From positions 1 through 64,000 of the forward strand of contig NZ_VTEV01000012.1 of assembly GCF_008180725.1 (NCBI RefSeq): a stretch of DNA of 64,000 nt, read 5' to 3'. This document shows, in pieces, positions 9,125 to 18,392 of this stretch. The notes beneath the pieces were generated by a model, which saw only the letters and a program-made list of their open reading frames with translations, did no database searches and was not told the origin of the DNA. Every line of letters begins with the position of its first letter. The stretch's first letter is position 1. Source of the stretch: Sutcliffiella horikoshii (lineage in GTDB: Bacteria; Bacillota; Bacilli; Bacillales; Bacillaceae_I). The position numbers and the translations under genes were made by a program.

Positions 9125-9817
9125 ATGGAAGTGAAAGTGCAGCAATCCGAATTATCGAGTGAAATAGGAAGGTTACTTAGGAAACACTTCGGAAAAGGGC
9201 CCGAGGCTGTTTTTGTAACCATCGCATCTCCTTATGTCATCATCTATTTGCGCCATTTTCTATCTCCAATCGAAAATATGCTGCTAGAAGACAATCACAC
9301 GATGACAGTTGAAGAAATTCGGGATAAAATGATGCGCAAACTGAATGAGAAAATTAAAGAAATAATTCATTCCGTCACGGGATTACCGATAAAAGAGTTT
9401 TACTATGATTGGACTTTCGAGAACGGATCTGGCCTTTTGGTCGGAGTCGAGGGAAAAGCAGAGAAATTCTTTGAATACAACTATCCAAACCGACGAGAAA
9501 TGGAAACCATCATTACCAAGATTAGCGCCGAAGCAGAGAAACATCCGGACATTACATATTCCCATATGTTGAACGACCGCACACTCATTGTCATTCGGGA
9601 GGGCATCCTCGTTCAAATAGAGGAACAGCTCATTGAACTGGGATTTGAAGAAGCATTGACTCTTGCAAAACGGAAACTGGAGAAAAAACTTCTATTCCAA
9701 GCAAAGCCATCCTTTCAACAACTGTTGAAAAGGGACATCACCGAAATATTTGTTAACTGGGACTTCAGCTTAGACAAAAGCATTATCGTGTTTATTTTAG
9801 CACCACAGAAAACATAA
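9125..9817 (+). CDS. MpsC/DUF2294 family protein, two repeats
   Basis: A 230-residue soluble protein made of two related halves. Residues about 8-115 contain the DUF2294 pattern with GKGPEAVFVTIASPYVIIYLRHFLSPIE and a helix ending in GLPIKEFYYDWTFENGSGLLVG. Residues about 120-228 repeat it in weaker form, ending DITEIFVNWDFSLDKSIIVFIL. The family has been named MpsC after a staphylococcal sodium-linked locus, but the role of stand-alone copies in Bacillus is unknown. The start ATG follows AAAGGGATGAGACA. An intrinsic terminator lies 36 bp downstream, so this is a single-gene unit. Confidence 0.85.
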   Translation: MEVKVQQSELSSEIGRLLRKHFGKGPEAVFVTIASPYVIIYLRHFLSPIENMLLEDNHTMTVEEIRDKMMRKLNEKIKEIIHSVTGLPIKEFYYDWTFENGSGLLVGVEGKAEKFFEYNYPNRREMETIITKISAEAEKHPDITYSHMLNDRTLIVIREGILVQIEEQLIELGFEEALTLAKRKLEKKLLFQAKPSFQQLLKRDITEIFVNWDFSLDKSIIVFILAPQKT

Positions 9818-9852
9818 CCGGCAGTAATGATCTAGGCATGGAACTAGACATA

Positions 9853-9899
9853 AGCCAAAGAGAAGGCAGTACTTACCTGCCCTCTCTTTGGCTTTTTTT
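9853..9899 (+). terminator. terminator after the DUF2294 gene
   Basis: A 17-bp stem with one mismatch (AGCCAAAGAGAAGGCAG, 9853-9869, with 9877-9893) is followed by TTTTTTT on the plus strand. Confidence 0.92.
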
Positions 9900-9957
9900 G
9901 TTAACAGCTTACCTCTCCGCTTATGGAAATTTGCTTTACCCCAGGAGGGATAAAAGG

Positions 9958-10359
9958 ATGGAAATTAAACACCAACTCACCATCAAAGACGACAAAGATA
10001 TCATTTATGTAAGAAAGCTTGGACGTGAAATAGCCACTGGTATGGGCTTTAACTATATTGATCAAGTACGAATCACAACCGCCATCTCAGAACTCGCGCG
10101 GAACGTGGTCAAATATGCCGGATCCGGCACCGTATCCATTGAAGTAATACATAAATACGCCCCCGGATTATGCGTAATTGTAATAGATAACGGACCCGGA
10201 ATAACCAGCATTGGCAAAGCAATGGAAGACGGCTACTCCACCTCCGACAGCCTAGGCGCCGGCCTACCCGGAGTAAAAAGAATGATGGATGAATTTTTGA
10301 TAGATTCCGTGATCGAGCAAGGAACCAGGATTGAAATGGTGAAGTGGTTGCGGGGGTAG
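9958..10359 (+). CDS. RsbT-like serine-protein kinase / anti-sigma regulator
   Basis: A GHKL-type ATPase of 133 residues, exactly the usual RsbT length. The N box is ISELARNVVKYAG and the G1 box is VIDNGPGI, followed by a glycine-rich lid (SLGAGLPGVKRMMDEF). RsbT phosphorylates STAS proteins of the stressosome and activates the RsbU phosphatase, leading to sigma-B release. No RsbR, RsbS or RsbU gene is adjacent here. The start ATG at 9958 follows AGGAGGGATAAAAGG. A longer frame from 9838 would run through the terminator at 9853-9899 and is rejected. A broken GAF-STAS gene at 25,021 is the only STAS gene in the window. Confidence 0.88.
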   Translation: MEIKHQLTIKDDKDIIYVRKLGREIATGMGFNYIDQVRITTAISELARNVVKYAGSGTVSIEVIHKYAPGLCVIVIDNGPGITSIGKAMEDGYSTSDSLGAGLPGVKRMMDEFLIDSVIEQGTRIEMVKWLRG

Positions 10360-10495
10360 AGGGCTGTGGGGTGGCCTTGGGGTTGCGGGGACAGGCTCCT
10401 CGACCCACCTCACTTCTCCTGACACGGTGAATTGCATTTATTGAATAATTCAAAGCTTTTATTGAATAATCCCCGTTATTTTTTGTACTTAGAAC

Positions 10496-10864
10496 TCAAA
10501 CCCACTCCAAAAACTCCAGCCTGTTTCCAAAAGGATCACTTACGTAAATTCTATTTGCCCCAGGAAGATTCTCGTCCACCGTGTATTCCAGCGCCTGTGA
10601 ACTTAAATACCTTTTAAAATCTTCTATTCGGTGCACCTCAAATGCCGGATGTGCTTTTTTAGCAGGAACAAAAGGCTCCTCCACGCCTAAATGAAGATGA
10701 ACGGCCCCGTTACTAAACCACACGCCGCCTCTTTTTCCAAGTGACTCCGGCTTTTCTATTTCTTCAAAACCCAAAATCTCACCATAGAATCTACGCGCAT
10801 CACCCTCCATCCCCTTTGGCATGGCAAGCTGGACATGATCAATTTTGTTGATAGTAAATGACAA
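10496..10864 (-). CDS. VOC (glyoxalase/bleomycin-resistance) fold protein
   Basis: A 122-residue vicinal oxygen chelate protein. It has one pair of beta-alpha-beta-beta-beta modules: the first starts INKIDHVQLAMPKG and has FYGEILGFEEIEKP; the second carries AFEVHRIEDFKRYL and ends IYVSDPFGNRLEFLEW. Probable metal ligands are His in DHVQLA, His in VHLHLG, and Glu in RLEFLE. Such proteins open rings, isomerise or detoxify small molecules, but the substrate cannot be told. The start is TTG with AGGAGGGG 5 nt upstream. Nothing nearby suggests a pathway. Confidence 0.85.
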   Translation of the reverse strand: MSFTINKIDHVQLAMPKGMEGDARRFYGEILGFEEIEKPESLGKRGGVWFSNGAVHLHLGVEEPFVPAKKAHPAFEVHRIEDFKRYLSSQALEYTVDENLPGANRIYVSDPFGNRLEFLEWV

Positions 10865-10955
10865 GGTAACCCCTCCTTTTGTTTATACTTTCATCTTACT
10901 TAAAAGAGGTGGTCATAGAAATAACTGTTATTTTATGAATGCCTATAAGCTTTTC

Positions 10956-11237
10956 TTATTCTTCTTCACCTTTTATGTATCGTGCAGAAAAATAAAAGGT
11001 ACCTAGTGAAGTAAGTACTCCTGCACCAAAAAGGATACTCCCTATAATGACGAAATTGTTGGTTTGGGTGTCGACTATTCTTTCATAATTACTTGTATCA
11101 GCCATACCACCTACGCCATCCAACCACGAATCCCCTATCGCCGTACCAAAGGTAACACTTAGAAACATTAACACCAAACCACCAATTATTAGTGCTGCGT
11201 TAAGAATCTTTAGTTCTTTAATATGCTCATAATTCAT
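10956..11237 (-). CDS. small membrane protein, two segments
   Basis: A 93-residue protein with membrane segments at about 12-35 (ILNAALIIGGLVLMFLSVTFG) and 62-85 (FVIIGSILFGAGVLTSLGTFYF), separated by a short loop rich in G, D and N. I do not recognise the family. I chose the ATG at 11,237 because AGGAGGAG lies 5 nt upstream; a longer frame to 11,273 has no ribosome binding site. It stands between the VOC gene and the ABC permease in the same orientation, with a terminator (11,313-11,346) separating it from the latter. Confidence 0.7.
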   Translation of the reverse strand: MNYEHIKELKILNAALIIGGLVLMFLSVTFGTAIGDSWLDGVGGMADTSNYERIVDTQTNNFVIIGSILFGAGVLTSLGTFYFSARYIKGEEE

Positions 11238-11312
11238 ATATACTCCTCCTATCATAAAAAAGCTATTATCCATATAGACTTACGCACCAACCAAGAAAAA
11301 GTTTCCAAAATT

Positions 11313-11346
11313 AAAAGGTGATGCCACATGCGCATCACCTTTTTAT
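11313..11346 (-). terminator. terminator of the ABC permease operon
   Basis: A 12-bp stem, AAAAGGTGATGC (11,313-11,324) with its complement ending near 11,344, is followed by TTTTAATTTT on the minus strand. A similar GGTGATGCA hairpin occurs at about 16,588-16,614, so the two enclose the whole regulator/transporter block. Confidence 0.8.
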
Positions 11347-11373
11347 CTTACTCTCGTCATCCCATCTAATTCC

Positions 11374-13956
11374 TTATATATTCTCTTGTTTTAACCCATC
11401 AATAATGTTTTCTTTTCTAATTTTTGAAGTGGAATATAGCATGGCCGAGCTGACGATAACGAAAATGGCAGTTATCACAAACAGGATATCCAGCCACGGC
11501 AGGCTAAAACCATATTCAAAGGTTACATTTACAGAGCGATGCAATAAATACATAACACCTATACTGATTGGCAGACCAATCAGGAGGGAATTGACTCCAT
11601 AAAAGATGCTTTCGTAATTAATCATTTTGTTAAAACCTTTCGGGGTCATTCCAACAGACTTTAGCATCGCAAATTCCCTTTTTCGCAAGGAGATACCGGT
11701 AGAAATGGTATTAAAGATATTGGCGATGGAGATCAAGGAAATCAAGGCGATGAATCCATAGGTGAATACCGATAGGAACATGATCATTTGTTGATCACGC
11801 TCTCTGCTTTGTACCGCGTTATAGATATACATAGAAGAAGGGACGACTTCCTCCAACGTTTCTTGCATCTCCATTGGATCACTGCTATTCAAATACAGAT
11901 AGGATTGGACTTGATTTGCCGCACCATCATTAAGGATACTATCGAACGTTTCCATGGGGACAATGACATCCAAACCGCCAAGTGTTGCAGTTCTGATTCC
12001 CATTAGGAGTTCGTCTGTGAGTGCGCCGATTTCCAAGTCCGAAAGAGTAGTGTTTTCGTTTGTATCATAGTCTGTAAATAGTAGCTCCAGCTTATCACCT
12101 GGCTTTGTTTGAATCGATTCCGTTTCAACAAACTTAGATGCTTCGTAATCATGATAGGAGATTGTATTAATAATGATAGCCTTCGGGTTATTAGGGTCCT
12201 GATAATTCGCAGGATCTGTTCCTACTCTCTCTGCATACTCTTGAAAACTGCTTTCGCTTAAACCGTATAAATTAATATAATATGGGTGTTTTCCTTCTTG
12301 GAGTGCCCAATTCTCCTTTTTTATACGTTCAACTAATAAAGGAGGAAACATCTCTTCATCTATTAAGGACGTCAGCTGGACGGACTTATGAAGACTATGT
12401 TCCGTGACACCTTCTAACTGTACCAACGACTCCAAACCGGAAATGTCTCCGCTACTATCTGAAACTAAAATATCAAAGTCAATGCCTTCCTGTGACATTT
12501 CCACCGATGTGCTTAAATTCGCCGTAAAGAACGATACGGTTAGAAAAAGGATGATGCTGATAACAAGTGAAAACAATGTGGCATAATACCTTTTCTTATT
12601 CCTTTTTACATTTTTCAGTCCGATTTCCGCTTCCAAGCCGAATATTTTCCTTACCAGCTTGGATGTCTTGACCGCTTTGCCCGTCAGCTTTATATCCTGT
12701 GTCTGGCGGATTGCATCAATGGCCGAAACTTTGGATGCTTTACGGGCAGGCAGGTAGGTGGAAATGAAGATGGTGGTGCTTGAAATTAAACAGGCAACCA
12801 GAACAGAAAGCGGTGTGACAACTACTTCGAGCTTAACACTTGTTGCCAATGCACCCGCTATATAGGTATTGATGAACATAAAGGTAATTGCTATCCCACC
12901 AAGCCCCGCTAAGACACCGATTGGGATACTGATCAACCCAATGACGGCCCCTTCAAAGAATACCGAATTACGCTTTTGTTTCTTGGTTGCCCCAACACTT
13001 GAAAGCATCCCCAAATGCCTTGCCCGTTCTGATACGCTAATTGCAAAAGCATTATATATCAGAGATACCGAACCAATCACTATGACAGCAATAATGATAC
13101 CTGCCAAAGAATACATGGTCGTATGGAGATTATCGTTATCTGAGATTCCATAATATCGGAGCAGCTCCTCATTGAAACCTACCCCAACTATATCGTTTTG
13201 TTGTGCCAATTGTTCCGCTTGTTTAAAAATGGAACGGGTTAAATCCTTTACCACCACAACGGCATCAACATTTACCGCTTTATTCAGATTTTCCTGATCG
13301 ATATAATTGATCACCGTATATCCGGGTGCCCACGGCTCCTCCCAAGAAGGCCTTTCAATTGTTCCTACAACAGTGAAAGTTTCTGTTGAGTGTATATCCA
13401 AGTCTTCAAGGAATCCCTCTTCATCCCTTTGAACCGTATCGTTCTGCAGCAAAGCATCCGGCTCACCTTCCAACATACGATTTCCAATATCAACGGCCAT
13501 CTCAGCGCCAATTTCATAGTTAATCCCTGTGTCTTTCGCAATATGATCAGACACGACTACTTCATTTGCCGCTTCAGGCAGGCGTCCACTGGTTAACTTT
13601 ATAGGAAATTGTTCCAACCCTTCCTCATTGTATCCTTTAAAAAAGAGATAAGGCTTATCACTTATCTCATCCCCTTCCAACAGTGCATACCCCATATCGC
13701 TGGAAAGAATCAATTTTTCCGTATTCCCATCTTCTTCGATAGTTTTTATTTGATTACTGGTGACGTTTTTATATTGAACATGCCACTCTCCGCTGTCTGC
13801 AATGCTTTGCCTTTTAAAAAGGTCGAGAAAAGAGACTCCAAGCGTCGCAACAGCCATCACCATCGCAACCGAGATGATGACACCAATAATCGTCACCAAC
13901 GTCCTTCTCTTATTTTTCTTCAGATGCCTTAATGTCAGCTTATTGATGATGTTCAT
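11374..13956 (-). CDS. ABC transporter permease, double FtsX domain
   Basis: An 860-residue permease. It has an N-terminal segment (residues 18-40), a first extracytoplasmic domain and an FtsX block of three segments near 290-420. A fifth segment follows near 465-490, then a second extracytoplasmic domain and a second FtsX block near 745-850. This doubled MacB/LolC-like arrangement differs from the 10-segment BceB permeases. Such transporters act as mechanotransmitters or export lipids, peptides or antibiotics; the substrate is unknown. The ATG overlaps the stop of the ATPase gene (ATGA). The two-component genes upstream suggest antimicrobial-peptide or envelope-stress response. Confidence 0.88.
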   Translation of the reverse strand: MNIINKLTLRHLKKNKRRTLVTIIGVIISVAMVMAVATLGVSFLDLFKRQSIADSGEWHVQYKNVTSNQIKTIEEDGNTEKLILSSDMGYALLEGDEISDKPYLFFKGYNEEGLEQFPIKLTSGRLPEAANEVVVSDHIAKDTGINYEIGAEMAVDIGNRMLEGEPDALLQNDTVQRDEEGFLEDLDIHSTETFTVVGTIERPSWEEPWAPGYTVINYIDQENLNKAVNVDAVVVVKDLTRSIFKQAEQLAQQNDIVGVGFNEELLRYYGISDNDNLHTTMYSLAGIIIAVIVIGSVSLIYNAFAISVSERARHLGMLSSVGATKKQKRNSVFFEGAVIGLISIPIGVLAGLGGIAITFMFINTYIAGALATSVKLEVVVTPLSVLVACLISSTTIFISTYLPARKASKVSAIDAIRQTQDIKLTGKAVKTSKLVRKIFGLEAEIGLKNVKRNKKRYYATLFSLVISIILFLTVSFFTANLSTSVEMSQEGIDFDILVSDSSGDISGLESLVQLEGVTEHSLHKSVQLTSLIDEEMFPPLLVERIKKENWALQEGKHPYYINLYGLSESSFQEYAERVGTDPANYQDPNNPKAIIINTISYHDYEASKFVETESIQTKPGDKLELLFTDYDTNENTTLSDLEIGALTDELLMGIRTATLGGLDVIVPMETFDSILNDGAANQVQSYLYLNSSDPMEMQETLEEVVPSSMYIYNAVQSRERDQQMIMFLSVFTYGFIALISLISIANIFNTISTGISLRKREFAMLKSVGMTPKGFNKMINYESIFYGVNSLLIGLPISIGVMYLLHRSVNVTFEYGFSLPWLDILFVITAIFVIVSSAMLYSTSKIRKENIIDGLKQENI

Positions 13957-14636
13957 GGACGAATCACCTCGTCCTTCGCAACTTTTCCATCGTTGATTTC
14001 AATGACACGATCAGCCTGCAGCGCAATCCTTTCATCATGGGTAATGACGATAAGGGTCTGATTATAGGTTTTATTAAACATTTTCAAAAGTTCCATGATC
14101 TCGCCGCTATTTTTACTATCTAAATTACCCGTCGGCTCATCCGCCAGAATGATCGCCGGATTGCTGATGAGGGCCCTTCCGATAGATACACGCTGCTGTT
14201 GTCCACCGGAAAGCTGATTGGGCAAGTGATTCAGACGATGATCCAATCCAAGGGTGGATGCAATATTACTGAATTGTTTCTGGTCCACTTTGTGTTCATC
14301 CAATAGTAATGGCAGTGTCATGTTCTCTTCTACTGTCAAAATCGGGATTAGATTATAAAACTGATAGATCAATCCGATTTGCCTGCGTCTGAATATCGCC
14401 AGCTGTGTTTCATTCAATTGGTAGATATCCGTATTATCTACAAGCACCTTGCCACTTGACGGTCTGTCCACACCACCCAGTAAATGAAGCAACGTTGATT
14501 TACCAGATCCGGATGGACCGATAATCGCCACAAATTCTCCCTTTTTCACCGAAAATGATACATTATCCAATGCTTTTACCGCTGTATCTCCCTTACCATA
14601 TACCTTAGACAGATTTTCTATTTGTAAAATGCTCAT
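13953..14636 (-). CDS. ABC transporter ATP-binding protein (MacB/LolD type)
   Basis: A 227-residue ATPase that powers the permease it overlaps by 4 bp. Walker A is GPSGSGKST, the signature is [16 protein letters not shown], Walker B is [12 protein letters not shown], and the H-loop is VITHDERIA. The length and the TGNLDS motif are typical of the LolD/MacB/BceA group. I place the start at 14,636 ([11 protein letters not shown]), 8 nt after GGAGG; an in-frame ATG five codons earlier lacks a ribosome binding site. The leader has an 8-bp-arm inverted repeat (14,705-14,726) that could bind the response regulator encoded upstream. Confidence 0.93.
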   Translation of the reverse strand: MSILQIENLSKVYGKGDTAVKALDNVSFSVKKGEFVAIIGPSGSGKSTLLHLLGGVDRPSSGKVLVDNTDIYQLNETQLAIFRRRQIGLIYQFYNLIPILTVEENMTLPLLLDEHKVDQKQFSNIASTLGLDHRLNHLPNQLSGGQQQRVSIGRALISNPAIILADEPTGNLDSKNSGEIMELLKMFNKTYNQTLIVITHDERIALQADRVIEINDGKVAKDEVIRP

Positions 14637-14704
14637 CGCATTCGCCTCCATATGTTAAATGTATCTTTAATATATCTGCCTAAGATGACTATAAGGTGAC
14701 TTCC

Positions 14705-14726
14705 TAAGTGACAGTTTAGTCACTTA
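14705..14726. promoter_or_regulatory. candidate response-regulator operator
   Basis: A perfect inverted repeat TAAGTGAC-6 bp-GTCACTTA lies about 70 bp upstream of the ABC ATPase start, with a further half-site (GGTGACTT) next to it. A minus-strand TATATT without a good -35 lies closer to the gene, as expected of an activated promoter. The next bases (14,727-14,762) form a GGGGACAG-type hairpin of the kind seen elsewhere in the window. Confidence 0.45.
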
Positions 14727-14770
14727 AGGGGACAGATTCATGTCCAACAGGACGAACCTATCCCCTTATA

Positions 14771-15778
14771 TCAGGTGCGAGCCTTGTTATAAAACTTAAT
14801 ATGAAACTCGGTACCCTTGCCTTGTTCGCTTCTGACCTCAATATCCCCCTGCTGACTTGTGATGATGCTGTATGCCATGGCAAGCCCAATTCCCACGCTA
14901 TCTTCTCCTGCATTTTTTCCTTTATAAAAACGCCTGAAGATATAGGGGAGATCTTCCTTTGGGATTCCATGCCCATTATCCTTTACTTTTATCTCTGTAT
15001 AAAGTGGGTTTTCCGAAAAGGAAATGGAAACTTGGCCGCCTGTTGAAGTATGCTCCACACAGTTTTTCAAAATATTAATCAATGCCTCTGCCGTCCAGTG
15101 ATTATCCCCTGTAAAATTAACAAACTCATCCCCTTGCACCAATAAAGTCTGCTCCTTGATATCCATGGGAATCAACACCGACTGCACTGCCCTATCTATA
15201 AGCGCGCGTACTGAAACTTTATCTTTTTTAAAAATAACAGTGCCCGCATCAATTTTAGATAATTTTAAAAGAGAGGACACAAGCCACTCGATTCTTTCTA
15301 ATTGCACACGGATATTTTGTGTGAATTCAGCACGCTTCAATTCATCGAGCTTATTATCGCTGAGCAAATCGGCCATGACCATCATGGAGGTAAGCGGAGT
15401 TTTCAATTGATGCGAAATATCGGAAATCGCATTTGTTAATTTGACTTTATCCTCTTCCAAATAGGTGCGCTGCTCAGAAAGCATAAGGGTAACTTTATAG
15501 ATATCGCTTTTTAAAATACTCAGTTCGCCCTCATGATTGTCACGAACATCCAATTCATAATCACCATTGCTGATACGGCGTAAATACCCTGAAAGTTTTT
15601 CAATTTCACGGTACCTCCACTTGGTGAAAATCAAACTGCAAGTAATGAGCAACATGGTGGTTGTGAGAATAAGTATTGCAGCAGATATGGACAGGAAGAA
15701 TCCTGCTGCCACGCTGGCTACAGCGCCAATCAAGACCATGATGACTATGTATAGTTGGATCTCTCTGTTACGCCACAT
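14771..15778 (-). CDS. two-component sensor histidine kinase
   Basis: A 335-residue kinase. Two membrane segments (residues about 10-30 and 33-52) have almost no loop between them, the layout of intramembrane-sensing kinases that take their signal from a partner transporter. A HAMP-like linker follows, then the phospho-acceptor His123 in SDISHQLKTPLTS, and an ATPase domain with N box ALINILKNCVEH, G1 DNGHGI and G2 GEDSVGIGLAMA. I prefer the ATG at 15,778, one base after the regulator stop (TGAAATG), to an upstream frame start at 15,808 that would overlap the regulator by 29 bp. With its regulator it probably controls the ABC genes downstream. Confidence 0.92.
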   Translation of the reverse strand: MWRNREIQLYIVIMVLIGAVASVAAGFFLSISAAILILTTTMLLITCSLIFTKWRYREIEKLSGYLRRISNGDYELDVRDNHEGELSILKSDIYKVTLMLSEQRTYLEEDKVKLTNAISDISHQLKTPLTSMMVMADLLSDNKLDELKRAEFTQNIRVQLERIEWLVSSLLKLSKIDAGTVIFKKDKVSVRALIDRAVQSVLIPMDIKEQTLLVQGDEFVNFTGDNHWTAEALINILKNCVEHTSTGGQVSISFSENPLYTEIKVKDNGHGIPKEDLPYIFRRFYKGKNAGEDSVGIGLAMAYSIITSQQGDIEVRSEQGKGTEFHIKFYNKART

Positions 15779-15779
15779 T

Positions 15780-16466
15780 TCATTGACCTGCCTTATAGCC
15801 CATTCCACGAACGGTTTTGATGATCACAGGGCTTTGAGGGTTGTCCTCCAGCTTTTCCCGCAACCGCTTAATGTAGACGGTCAGCGTATTGTCATTGACA
15901 AAATCCCCTGCCACATCCCAAATCCGGTCAAGCAGCTGGGCTCTTGTCAGCACCTGCCCGATATGGTTGGCAAAGATCATCAACAACCGGTATTCCAATG
16001 CAGTCAGCAGGACCTCTTCCCCATTTTTGAATACCTTGCCTTCTAATGAATTAATGCGGATATTCTCGATATCTATGTAGCTTTTTGCCTGCTCAGGCTG
16101 CTTATGGTAACGTCGTAAGACCGACTTAATGCGGGAAAGGAGCTCACGGATCCTGAACGGCTTCGTAATATAATCGTCCGCTCCCATATCCAGCCCCATC
16201 ACCACATTTACCTCATCATCAAAGGCCGTAAGAAAAATCACCGGTTTGTCCTCACGCTTCTTCACCTGTTCGCAAAGGTCATACCCGCTTCCATCAGGTA
16301 AAGACAAATCAAATAAACATAGATCTATCTCACTAAGTCTATCACCGATCGCTGACTCTGCTGATTGAACATCATGACAAAGAATGGTCTCATACCCTTC
16401 CTGCCGAAGAGAATACTCCAAACCAGTAGCAATCGTCCTATCGTCCTCAACCAACAACACTCTCAT
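15780..16466 (-). CDS. OmpR/PhoB-family response regulator
   Basis: A 228-residue regulator. The receiver domain has acidic residues in VEDD (7-10), phospho-acceptor Asp53 in LFDLSLPDGSG, Thr in FLTAFDDE and Lys in YITKPFRIREL. The winged-helix DNA-binding domain ends VYIKRLREKLEDN...TVRGMGYKAGQ. It is the first gene of a four-gene set (regulator, kinase, ABC ATPase, ABC permease). Its own promoter should lie in 16,467-16,640, where a GGTGATGCA hairpin is the only visible structure. Confidence 0.94.
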   Translation of the reverse strand: MRVLLVEDDRTIATGLEYSLRQEGYETILCHDVQSAESAIGDRLSEIDLCLFDLSLPDGSGYDLCEQVKKREDKPVIFLTAFDDEVNVVMGLDMGADDYITKPFRIRELLSRIKSVLRRYHKQPEQAKSYIDIENIRINSLEGKVFKNGEEVLLTALEYRLLMIFANHIGQVLTRAQLLDRIWDVAGDFVNDNTLTVYIKRLREKLEDNPQSPVIIKTVRGMGYKAGQ

Positions 16467-16644
16467 CTTTCAACACCCCAACCAAGACCTTTTCTTTTAT
16501 CATATTTTATCTCTTCCTTCGCGTCAAAAACGTCTTTTTCACAAGCACTGAAATTATCTTGAGGCATGGCAAACGGATACAAATGTAAAGGTGATGCATA
16601 TTTGCACCACCTTGTTTAGCTGTCCATAAAACATTTTTCTACTA

Positions 16645-16747
16645 TACTATGCAAAAATAGTCGATATTACTCGATGCAATTTCAAGGCCCTTATCACAAC
16701 AAAAAAAATCAGCTTAATCGAACGTTTGTTTAAAAATTACTATTCAC
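16645..16747 (+). repeat. ~103-bp dispersed element, copy 1
   Basis: The element starts TAxCATxC, has AAATAGTCGATATT near its 5' end and finishes with AACGTTTGTTTAAAAATTAC. It matches 18,191-18,293 and 25,948-26,049 in the same orientation. It lies between the two-component operon and the first 52-bp repeat array. Confidence 0.8.
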
Positions 16748-16867
16748 TTAGGCACTACTCTAGGGATGGTTGCAACTCTTACATATTCTTACATAAATAT
16801 ATGAGCAGGGGTTAAGGAGAAGAAGTAGACTCTTTTTTCTATTATCTAGAAGTTGGAAAGCAGGGGC

Positions 16868-17589
16868 ACTGGATGAAGACCTTGTTTTTTGCGGTAGAGA
16901 CGTCTTCATACCCTCGATGAAGACCTCTCTGCATCCATTTTCACCTCAGAGATGTCCTCATACCCTCGATGAAGACCTCTCTGCATCCATTTTCACCTCA
17001 GAGATGTCCTCATAACCCCTATGAAGACCTCTCTTCCTCCAGTTTCACTGCACAGACGTCTTCATAACCTCGATGAAGACCTCTCTTCCTCCTGTTTCAC
17101 CGCACAGACGTCTTCATACCCTCGATGAAGACCTCTCTTCCTCCTGTTTCACCGCACAGACGTCTTCATACCCTCGATGAAGACCTCTCTTCCTCCAGTT
17201 TCACCTCAGAGATGTCCTCATAACCCCGATGAAGACCTCTCTTCCTCCTGTTTCACCGCAGAGACGTCTTCATACCCTCGATGAAGACCTCTCTTCCTCC
17301 AGTTTCACCCCAGAGACGTCTTCATACCCTCGATGAAGACCTCTCTTCCTCCAGTTTCACCGCACAGACGTCTTCATATCCTCGATGGACCTCTCTTCCT
17401 CCAGTTTCACCGCACAGACGTCTTCATAACCCCTATGAAGACCTCTCTTCCTCCAGTTTCACCTCAGAGATGTCCTCATAACCCCGATGAAGACCTCTCT
17501 TCCTCCAGTTTCACCGCACAGACGTCTTCATACCCTCGATGAAGACCTCTCTTCCTCCAGTTTCACTGCACAGACGTCTTCATAACCCC
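16868..17589. repeat. 52-bp tandem array A (13 units)
   Basis: Thirteen contiguous units start at 16,916 and repeat every 52 bp (one has lost 2 bp), with a shorter degenerate unit before them. Each contains GATGAAGACCTCTCTTCC, in which GAAGA-CCTC-TCTTC forms a hairpin, and each junction has GTCTTCAT-7 bp-ATGAAGAC. The unit length is not a multiple of three, so frames drawn across the array are not genes. It lies directly downstream of the HD hydrolase gene. Confidence 0.95.
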
Positions 17590-17606
17590 TAAGCAAGCCT
17601 CTCCTT

Positions 17607-18158
17607 CTACAACTCTACAAAACCAAAAACTTTTCTAACTTCCTTTTCCAATTCACCAATCAACTTAAACGCATCTTTCCTAGGAGCCAATGCCTTCACA
17701 ATGCTTGCATAGTACCAGTGCTGCTTCTGTTTCCCTCTATTAAACCGCCCCCAAATCACTTCCCCATGCTCTTCAAGGTCCGTTCGAATGGAGCGTAAAT
17801 TATGTAACTTATCCGCAACGATCACTTGCAATTCATCCATCGATGCATCTTTTAACCCATCAATGGTGTGTTGTTTTCTGTCTTCCCAAGAAAGACTTTT
17901 GTCATTTTCAGAAGCAGCCACAACTAGATTTGCTACAGGGGCACCGAACTCTTTCACCAAACTATCATAAGTAGCTTCCGTATCTTCTAGTGTGTCGTGC
18001 AAAATTCCAGCAGCAACCACTTCTTCAGAGCAACCGGCACCTTGCAACATCATCCCAACCGCAAAAGGATGCGTGACATAGGGTGTCTCCGTCCCTTTTC
18101 TTGTCTGGTTTTTATGTGCCATAGCAGCGAAAATAATGGCTTTTTCAACTAGTTTCAT
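17607..18158 (-). CDS. stand-alone RSH-type HD hydrolase (small alarmone hydrolase-like)
   Basis: A 183-residue HD-domain protein resembling the hydrolase half of RelA/SpoT. It has TPYVTHPFAVGMML for the first His, ILHDTLEDTEATYDSL for the HD pair and the ED motif, and VADKLHNLRS for the final Asp, all in RSH order. Such small hydrolases remove the 3' pyrophosphate from (p)ppGpp, or act on related nucleotides; here the substrate is inferred. There is no synthetase or TGS domain. The ATG at 18,158 follows AGGGGAG by 8 nt. The gene is flanked by copy 2 of the ~103-bp element on its 5' side and by the 52-bp array A on its 3' side. Confidence 0.85.
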   Translation of the reverse strand: MKLVEKAIIFAAMAHKNQTRKGTETPYVTHPFAVGMMLQGAGCSEEVVAAGILHDTLEDTEATYDSLVKEFGAPVANLVVAASENDKSLSWEDRKQHTIDGLKDASMDELQVIVADKLHNLRSIRTDLEEHGEVIWGRFNRGKQKQHWYYASIVKALAPRKDAFKLIGELEKEVRKVFGFVEL

Positions 18159-18190
18159 ATATAACACTCCCCTACCTTGTTATTTTCATA

Positions 18191-18293
18191 TACCATTCGA
18201 AAATAGTCGATATTTCCCGAAACGATTTTAAGCCCTTACGTTCAATAACAAAATTCGATTTGTTCAAACGTTTGTTTAAAAATTACTATTCAA
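18191..18293 (+). repeat. ~103-bp dispersed element, copy 2
   Basis: This is the most regular copy: AAAATAGTCGATATTT near its 5' end and CAAACGTTTGTTTAAAAA near its 3' end. It begins 33 bp upstream of the HD hydrolase start, so it occupies that gene's promoter region in reverse orientation. Confidence 0.8.
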
Positions 18294-18348
18294 TCTGAAA
18301 TAAAATCAGACATCTCTTCTTTTAAGTTTATACTGACTCATATAAAAA

Positions 18349-18381
18349 AGACACATGAAATCCAAATGATTCCATGTGTCT
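18349..18381 (-). terminator. terminator of the giant surface protein gene
   Basis: On the minus strand AGACACATGGAATC pairs with its complement around a short AU loop and is followed by TTTTTTATA. It lies just past the stop at 18,393. Confidence 0.88.
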
Positions 18382-18392
18382 GACCTATAACT

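Noticed and set aside
9838-9957. N-terminal extension of the RsbT-like kinase
   Set aside because: It would cross an intrinsic terminator; the 133-residue form has a perfect ribosome binding site and the family's exact length.
17281-17542. Short reading frames across array A
   Set aside because: The 52-bp period shifts frame in each unit, there is no ribosome binding site, and the frames only mirror the repeat.
16868-17589. CRISPR array
   Set aside because: The 52-bp units are contiguous and nearly identical along their full length, with no unique spacers and no cas genes nearby. The same applies to arrays B, C and D.
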